A program made the translations under genes and the position numbers. Below, piece by piece: positions 57,965 through 64,000 of a stretch of DNA of 64,000 nt. The notes under the pieces were generated by a model. The model made no database searches. It had not been told where the DNA came from and saw nothing but the letters and a program-made list of their open reading frames with translations. The stretch is taken from assembly GCA_033398695.1 (NCBI GenBank), contig CM065814.1, forward strand, positions 106,642,501 through 106,706,500, written 5' to 3'. Numbering within the stretch: position 1 is the first letter of the stretch; each line of letters starts with the position of its first letter. The stretch is from Orobanche coerulescens (Eukaryota; Streptophyta; Magnoliopsida; Lamiales; Orobanchaceae).

Positions 57965-59579
57965 ATGGCTCCTGCTGTGAAGAAACTTCGACGCTCAATC
58001 GGGCCAATGCTAGACACCATAGTTCCTGAAACACAAAACCAAGCTAATACCAATAATGGTTCTGACTCAGATGGATCATTTTCCGACAACAATTCAGGGA
58101 CCAATGATACTACCCAAAGCCCATTTGATTATATTGGAAATGAAAACGGTGATGATGAGCCTCATGTTACTGAAGATGAAGATGATGCCAACAGTCGAGG
58201 TAAACTAAACTGTTAATGTTTTATTTATCTATTTAAAATAATAAATTTATTATTAAACTCTTAAAAACAAAACTGATTAATAGGTTTAGTGAGAAGAGGA
58301 CAAAGCAAAGTGGGATACGAATGGGGTAATCGAAAAGTTTTGATTTTAGAATTAGATTCAAAATAATGTTGTTGGGAACAATGCGGATATGTTTTCATCT
58401 CAATTGGGTATTCTGCCAAGGATGGAAACAAGTTACCTCTTTCGTATACTGACCGGAGGGCGCTCCTAATATACAAAAAGACCTTGTGTGGGCTGAAGTG
58501 AAGGTATGTATATTCAAATTTTAATGTTATTTTCAATATAGTAGATGAACTTGGATAGGTCAAGGTTCATTTCCTCAAAAATAAGGTAGAATCCATCTTA
58601 TTTATCGAAAGCATTAAGCAACACGCTTAACAAATCCATGTCAAATGTAATTCATCTTTAACATGCACATTTTTATTATTACATTATACCTACTTAGTGG
58701 ATGCTCTTACCACTTGAGCTAACCCACTTTGTCTTTGACAAGTAAATCTTCCGTTCACAATGCAAATGAATGTGTTACTTTTTAATTAGTTCGAACATTA
58801 GCAAATGAGCCCAACAAAGGAGACGTAACAAAAGGTCAAAATTATGTATCGTGCAAATAAAACATTCCAATGCATGCTTTCCATATGACATAGAACAAAA
58901 TATGTACAAGTCTTCTTATTTAAATGTATGCTTTTATATTTTGCTCGTAGGATAATACTAACTTGACGATAGCTACAAGAAGAATTGTATGAAGAAACTC
59001 GGAAGCTCGGAAAGATTGGAAAAACAGACTAAAAGCAAAATTTTATACTCCTTCTCGATATGATAAAAGCAGTGTACTATCCAAATGTCCACCAAGAGTG
59101 GAAGGCGATCAATGGCCATTATTGGTGAACCATTGGAGCTCTAATGGTGCAAAGGTTAGCTAACTTATTTTAAATATATACATATATACATACAGGGAGA
59201 TTCTAATAGAAACCATCTCCCATATGTTAACTAAGAACCATTATAGATTTTAGATTTTTTTTTTGGATTTAAAGTATATAACCACTCTAATAATATCAAA
59301 ATATTAATGCATATACATATAAAATTGTTGCAACCAAAAGAGACTTGGTGGTGGTAGAACCGCAATGACCCCTCTTTCGAACTGAATATTTCCTATAAAC
59401 CCCCTTCGATTTACGCCCACTTGCCGCCATAGAATGAAAACAAACCAGCAGCTTAGCACATTTCATAATCTCTTGTTCTGACTTGGCTAGTAGCTTATTT
59501 TATTTTATATCGTGACCTGCATTTTCGACGAGTTTTTATCTATTATTTATCATTATTGGAAGCTTCACGTTATAATATT

Positions 59580-59985
59580 AACATTTGTTTATTTTTTAAT
59601 TGACAAGCCTAGTAAAGCCAATGAAATAGCCGAAAACATGTTCACCGCCACCTAGAATGGGAAGAAAAGATATGGCATGTGTTAAAGAAGAGGTAGTATA
59701 CATGTTTTATTTATTTTTATATAAATCGTCTTATAAATAAATCATTCTATATCTTGAGAGAAGTGCCTTCTTCTTTATTTGGTAAAGTTTTTAATGTTAC
59801 CCCCTTCTTGATTTTTTTCTTGTTTCATCGATTTGGTGATTCTTGGATATGTTCAGATTTTTGATATGTTTTGTATCTTTGTTACGGTTCCTTCTTTGTC
59901 CTTGTCGCTCGGTTCCTTGTCCTTCTGCTGCTCGGTTCCTTGTCATGGAGATCAGATTTTTTGATATGTTTTGTATGCTGTCCTG
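59580..59985 (+). repeat. Plus-strand partner of inverted duplication
   Basis: Matches the reverse complement of 28836-29213. Lies in an intron-sized gap of the TnpA-like gene. Contains gaaatagccgaaaacatgtt and the following stretch shared by both copies. Confidence 0.65.
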
Positions 59986-60225
59986 AGGTTAAGTTAAAAT
60001 CTAGTTCCTTGCTTCTGCATGCTCCACTTGGTAAAGAGGAAGTAATATGAAATGCAACATTATCCCTTAATGTGTTCTTTCCTCTCAAACTCTTGGCAAA
60101 ATCTGAGTTTTTGTAATAAATATGTAGGAAAGTCTAAGGCATGTACGCTCTCGTAGTCACTGATTATAATTATTATTGTCTCAATAGTTTCGTCGGGAGC
60201 ATGGTAAAGAACCTTCAAAGATATA

Positions 60226-60531
60226 CTCCCTCCGTCCACTTTTTAAAGTCCCATTTGATGTTGGGCGCGGAGGTTAAGAAAAAATGATAAAGGTAAAGTG
60301 GGTGGAAGAAAAAGGTAGTGGTTGGAAGAAAAAGTTAGTGGTTTGGAAGAAAAAGGTAGTGGTTTAAAGAAAAAGGTAGTGGTTTGGATAAAAAAGTGGT
60401 GGGTCCATTAGTGAAAAGGTAGTAATTAAATAAAGAAAAGAGGGTAATATGGTACAAAAAGTAGAGTGGGACTTTAAATTGTGGACAAATATTTGAGAGC
60501 AAATGGGACTTTAAAAACTGGACGGAGGGAG
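60226..60531. mobile_element. Stowaway-like MITE
   Basis: 306 bp. Terminal inverted repeats CTCCCTCCGTCC and GGACGGAGGGAG, flanked by TA (60224-60225 and 60532-60533), the classic Stowaway (Tc1/mariner) signature. The interior is AT-rich with a purine tandem stretch of about 20-bp units (gaaaaaggtagtggttt, 60289-60410). It abuts the exon beginning with LFICSRNGK. Confidence 0.92.
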
Positions 60532-61539
60532 TATTTGTTTATTTGTTCAAGAAACGGCAAAGTTGGAAAACCCCTTGATACTCAAACTGAAGAAAAGATT
60601 GTAAGTACTCATATTTTCGCTCTAGGTTGAATAATTTTGATTTTCATTTCATTTATTCTCATTCAATTTTGACATATACTCTTTGCACCTCGTTGGGCTA
60701 TTGATTTGTATAAGATGGTTTTATTTTGAGTTTTGAGATATAATATTTGTTTTAGGCTAAGTTGAAAGAGTTGAAGAGGAAGTTGCCGGATGAATTGGTG
60801 GATGACATTGATGCTAATGATGAGATTTTTGAACAAGTTATTGGAAAAGAAGCGCCTGGATGTTTACGCGGCAAAAATGCAGCTTTGAAGAATAAAAACT
60901 CGATTTTCACTTCTCGAGAAGATTTTGACCGGGCTGTCCAAGAAAAATATAGTGAAAAAGTCGAAAGCATTGAAAAGAAATTTGAAGAGCAAATTTCAAA
61001 ATTCAAGGATGAATATTTTTCTCAAATGGAGATGCTTCAGTCTAAACTTCACATGTTAGAGGATCAAAATATCATTGTAAGTTCTAATAAATTCAAAATT
61101 ATAATTTCATTACTACAGTATCGTTTAATTCATGGTTTTAAATAAAAATGTTGCAGGCATCAGGGTCGTCTTTTAGTTCTCGGCGCATACAAGCTCCCAA
61201 TAAAGGGTTATTACTAGGAGCTAATATTTTTGAGAGCACTAATGATGACAATGGAACTGATCTTGAGGTAAATTATCAGTTCTCTGTTAATATTGTACCT
61301 TATTTTCCAAATTTAAATAGTATTTTTTGTGATCAATTTTGTTAGAGAGAGAAAGTAACAAATAACTCGGAGAAGGACAACACACGTGAAGATGCTCCAT
61401 GTACACAGGTATTTTGATAAAACAATATTTTACCAATAATTTAACTTATTTATTTGTACAATATAATAAAAAAATTATATAAATTACATAGGAGCAAGGA
61501 AAAACTGGAAGAAAGAGAAATAGGAGGAAGGAAAAATAG

Positions 61540-61779
61540 CAATGAAGAGCTTGCAGCTATGGAATTTGCATTCTTGCATAGAGATATTTTTATTTCAATT
61601 TGTTTTTTTTTTTGAATAATTGATGGTATGCTACTATGTTGAATAAGTATTTATAATTTCACTTTTGTCGTTTAGAAATTATTTGTTATTATGTGTTGAA
61701 CTTTATAACTAGTTGAAATATTATTTTTGGTGTATTTTGTGACTTTTTGTTATTTGTTTTGTGCAATATAGTGCTTTAA
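61540..61779. other. 3' flank of TnpA-like gene
   Basis: AT-rich, no coding frame, joins the gene end to the right subterminal repeats. A polyadenylation region is plausible (aataattg, ttgaataag) but not provable. Confidence 0.4.
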
Positions 61780-63095
61780 AATGACGTAGCATGTGTAGCT
61801 AAAATCTACAACATATTAGTTGTAATGTCACAAGCCATGTGACGCAAACTAACATGCGTCAACGCGATTAATGACGCGTAGAGTGTTGCAAAATTTATAT
61901 AACAATTAATTTAGTGATGCAAAAAATATCGTATAAATTGCAATATTAATTAAAAGTGTCACAAAAAGAAAACTTCACATTCATTCTAATGTCGCATGCT
62001 AGTGTCACAAATAAGGAGGCGTCATTTCCACTAACGTCGTAAATTTTGACGCAGACTAACATGCAATACTATGACGAATGACACGTAATGTGACGCCAAT
62101 TTTAGATGGCAAATAAATTAATGTGGCACAAAATGACGTATATGTTGTGACACAAGTAAAAAGTGTTGTAGAAATAAAACGACACATTCATTCTAATGTC
62201 GCAGGCTAGTGTCGCAAATAGAAGCGTCATTTTAACTAATGTCGTGTAATGTGACGCATACTAACATGCAACGCTATGACTAATGACACGTAATGTGACG
62301 CTAATTTTATATGGCAAATAATTTAATGTGGCACAAAATGACGTATATATTGCGACACAAATAAAAAAGTGTTGTAGAAATACAACGACACATTCATTCT
62401 CATAGTGTCGCAAATAGAAGCATCATTTTAACTAATGTCGTGTAATGTGATGCATACTAACATGCAACACTATGACTAATGACACGTAATGTGGCGCTAA
62501 TTTTATACGACAAATAATTTAATGTGGCACAAAATGACGTATATGTTGCGACACAAACAAAAAAGTGTTGTAGAAATAAAATGACACATTCATTCTAATG
62601 TCGTATGCTAGTGTCGCAAATAGAAGCGTCATTTTAACTAATGTCGTGTAATGCGACGCATACTAACATGCAACACTATGACTAATGACACGTAATGTGA
62701 CGCCAATTTTATTACGACAAATAATTTAATGTGGCACAAAATGACGTATATGTTGCGACACAAATGAAAAAGTGTTGTATAAATAAAACGACACATTCAT
62801 TCTACTGTCGCAAACAAGGAAGCGTCATATTAACTAATGTCGTGTAATGTGACGCAAACAAACACGCGTCACCACGACTAATGACGCGTAATGTGTCGCC
62901 AATTTTATATGACAATCAATTTAGCGTGGCAAAAATTGTCGTATATGTTGCGACACAACTGAAAAAAAGTGTCATAAAAATGCTACACGGGCTGTTATGA
63001 CATAATTTACAATGACGCAGAAAATGTTGCAAATTAACATTTGCGACATTAAAACAAGTGTTAGCGACACTTTTCCGATGTCGCAAAAAGCCCAG
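61780..63095 (-). repeat. CACTA right subterminal tandem repeats, about 200 bp
   Basis: atgacgtata recurs at 62132, 62338, 62534 and 62741, with a variant near 62935 (steps 194-207). Units contain gcgacac, gacgc, atgacacgtaatgtgac words. The unit differs in length and sequence from the left side but shares the gcgacac/tgtcg vocabulary. Confidence 0.8.
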
Positions 63096-64000
63096 TATTT
63101 CTGTTGAGTATTCATTTAAGTCTATATTTTTCGTTATTTTAGAAATCTTAGCAGATAAGAAAGGAGACATACGTGTTTTCAAATCACCGTCTATACGTTT
63201 GGTTATACTTTTCGCGCAGCTAGTTGTCCAGTAACATGAGTCTTGTGGGCACTTAAATTGAGTTTAGAGTCGGACAGTTTTTCCCAAAAAGTCGAGATAT
63301 TATACATATTCTATGATGGGAAGTTTAGTAATCGGGGGTATTCACGTGACCCGTTGTTTATTCTCGCGTAAAACGACAACCCTGAATAGACTAATGGTTT
63401 AGAAATATCGCATTTGCCGATGATAGGAAGCCTAGTAACCGGGGGTATTCACGCGACCCGTTGTTTACTTTCGCGTAAAACAGCAACCTTAAATCGGACG
63501 TGCGGGAATAGCTATTCGAGTTTTTTCTCCGCTGTAGAGGGGGACTTAGTAACTAGAAGCATCCATGTGCCCCATGAGTGTCTTTTACGTCAAACAGTTC
63601 CCTAATACATGAGAATGGAAATCCACCCTAGGGTTATCCCGATGAAACATCCCGAGATCCGAAACCTAGTGGTTAACTCGAATCTTATTATTGATCATAC
63701 ATAAGGGAATGATGTCCGAGGAGTAATTTTGATGATGAAACTCTTAAATTTTGCCACTAGACTGTGGGACTGGGCGAGTTGGCTTGTTTACTCTAACCCT
63801 TCGTATTAGCGGTCGGTTAAATTCACGCTTGTTAATCTTTGAGCTTGATTTTCCTCATGAACAATCGATTAGCACTAAAAATGGTTACTTTGTGGAATCA
63901 GTGTCCTTGATGTGACTCACTATTACGATGCTCGTATTATTCTTTCATATTTTCAGGGTAGTATTGATTAAGTTGAGCACTATGGATTTGCACGATCATT
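63096..64000 (+). mobile_element. Partial second R1-like element
   Basis: Matches 2801-3705 at a constant offset of 60295 with about ten substitutions and no indel by eye. It starts inside the R1 internal region and runs off the window before the polypurine tract and 3' LTR. The start coincides with the truncated CACTA right end. Confidence 0.88.

Larger units (their letters stand above)
57965..61539 (+). pseudogene. CACTA TnpA-like gene (Ptta/En/Spm plant transposase family), degenerate
   Basis: Exons I can place: 57965-58198 (MAPAVKKLRRSIGPMLDTIV, then an acidic Ser/Asp-rich tail); 58290-58503 (RRGQSKVGYEWGN, later frameshifted); about 58951-59154 (DWKNRLKAKFYTPSRYDKSS, PPRVEGDQWPLLVNHWSS); about 60534-60600 (RNGKVGKPLDTQTEEKI); 60756-61076 (DELVDDIDANDEIFEQVIG, EAPGCLRGKN, then a coiled-coil-like Lys/Glu stretch); 61157-61267; 61346-61408; 61492-61539 (basic end GRKRNRRRKEK). 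The last four join in phase with GT/AG borders. The WKNRLK, DQWPLLVNHW and PGCLRG elements fit the family that binds subterminal repeats. Frame breaks in exons 2 and 3 and a MITE at exon 4 disable it. Confidence 0.8.
5780..63095. mobile_element. CACTA (En/Spm) transposon, old and multiply interrupted
   Basis: The left end is CACTACAACATTATAGGCC at 5780, preceded by taa (candidate 3-bp target duplication). The right end has the matching terminal inverted sequence (gtcgcaaaaagcccagtatt, 63081-63100) but lacks the final TGTAGTG, because the sequence switches to R1-like DNA at the shared bases tatttct. Both subterminal zones hold tandem repeats rich in gcgacac/gacgc motifs, the usual TnpA-binding layout. 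A TnpD-like transposase (minus) and a TnpA-like gene (plus) diverge from the centre. Removing A+B (about 19.4 kb) and C+D (about 17.2 kb) leaves about 20.7 kb. Both genes are degenerate, so it is non-autonomous now. Confidence 0.85.

Overview
The window looks like heterochromatic, transposon-packed DNA of a large angiosperm genome, probably a eudicot. The basis is Tekay/Del-type chromovirus retrotransposons, an En/Spm (CACTA) transposon, a Stowaway MITE, an Au-like SINE tail and plant-type polypurine tracts. I found no ordinary host gene, rRNA, functional tRNA or CRISPR array. Species cannot be named from the sequence. LAYOUT. (1) 1-115 and 5041-5779 are one degenerate LTR-like flank split by R1, a non-autonomous LTR retrotransposon (116-5040) with TSD aagac, LTRs of 1189 and 1264 bp, and one broken ORF. 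(2) 5780-63095 is one old CACTA transposon, about 20.7 kb after removing later insertions. It has a left CACTA terminus, 163-bp subterminal repeats on the left and about 200-bp repeats on the right, a degenerate TnpD-like transposase on the minus strand (29995-32823) and a degenerate multi-exon TnpA-like gene on the plus strand (57965-61539). The two genes diverge. Between them lie two tandem arrays (146-bp and about 294-bp units) whose units each carry a tRNA T-arm/B-box-like motif. (3) Chromovirus A (9410-28774, plus, TSD acgga) sits in a small MITE inside the CACTA; chromovirus B (17405-26685, minus) sits in A's 3' LTR. (4) Chromovirus C (38391-55607, minus, TSD ttcga) sits in the B-box of one 294-bp unit; element D (46418-54016, plus, TSD tcgac) sits in C's right LTR. 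(5) 63096-64000 is part of a second R1-like element, cut off by the window end. HOW THE PARTS RELATE. A, B and C carry recognisable gag, protease, RT/RNase H, integrase and chromodomain, all broken by stops or frameshifts. D keeps only a zinc knuckle. Many breaks fall at CAG/CTG/CCG sites and may be sequencing-consensus errors at methylated CHG. MOST UNUSUAL SIGNAL. The LTRs of all five retroelements carry ladders of short GC-rich palindromes just upstream of their TATA boxes. In A and C the motif TAGCGYRCGCTA is stepped every 21-24 bp in groups of four. In R1 and D a CCGCGG palindrome is stepped every 21 bp in pairs. B uses inverted CGACCGTG/CACGGTCG pairs. This looks like an organised promoter element shared in design but not in sequence.
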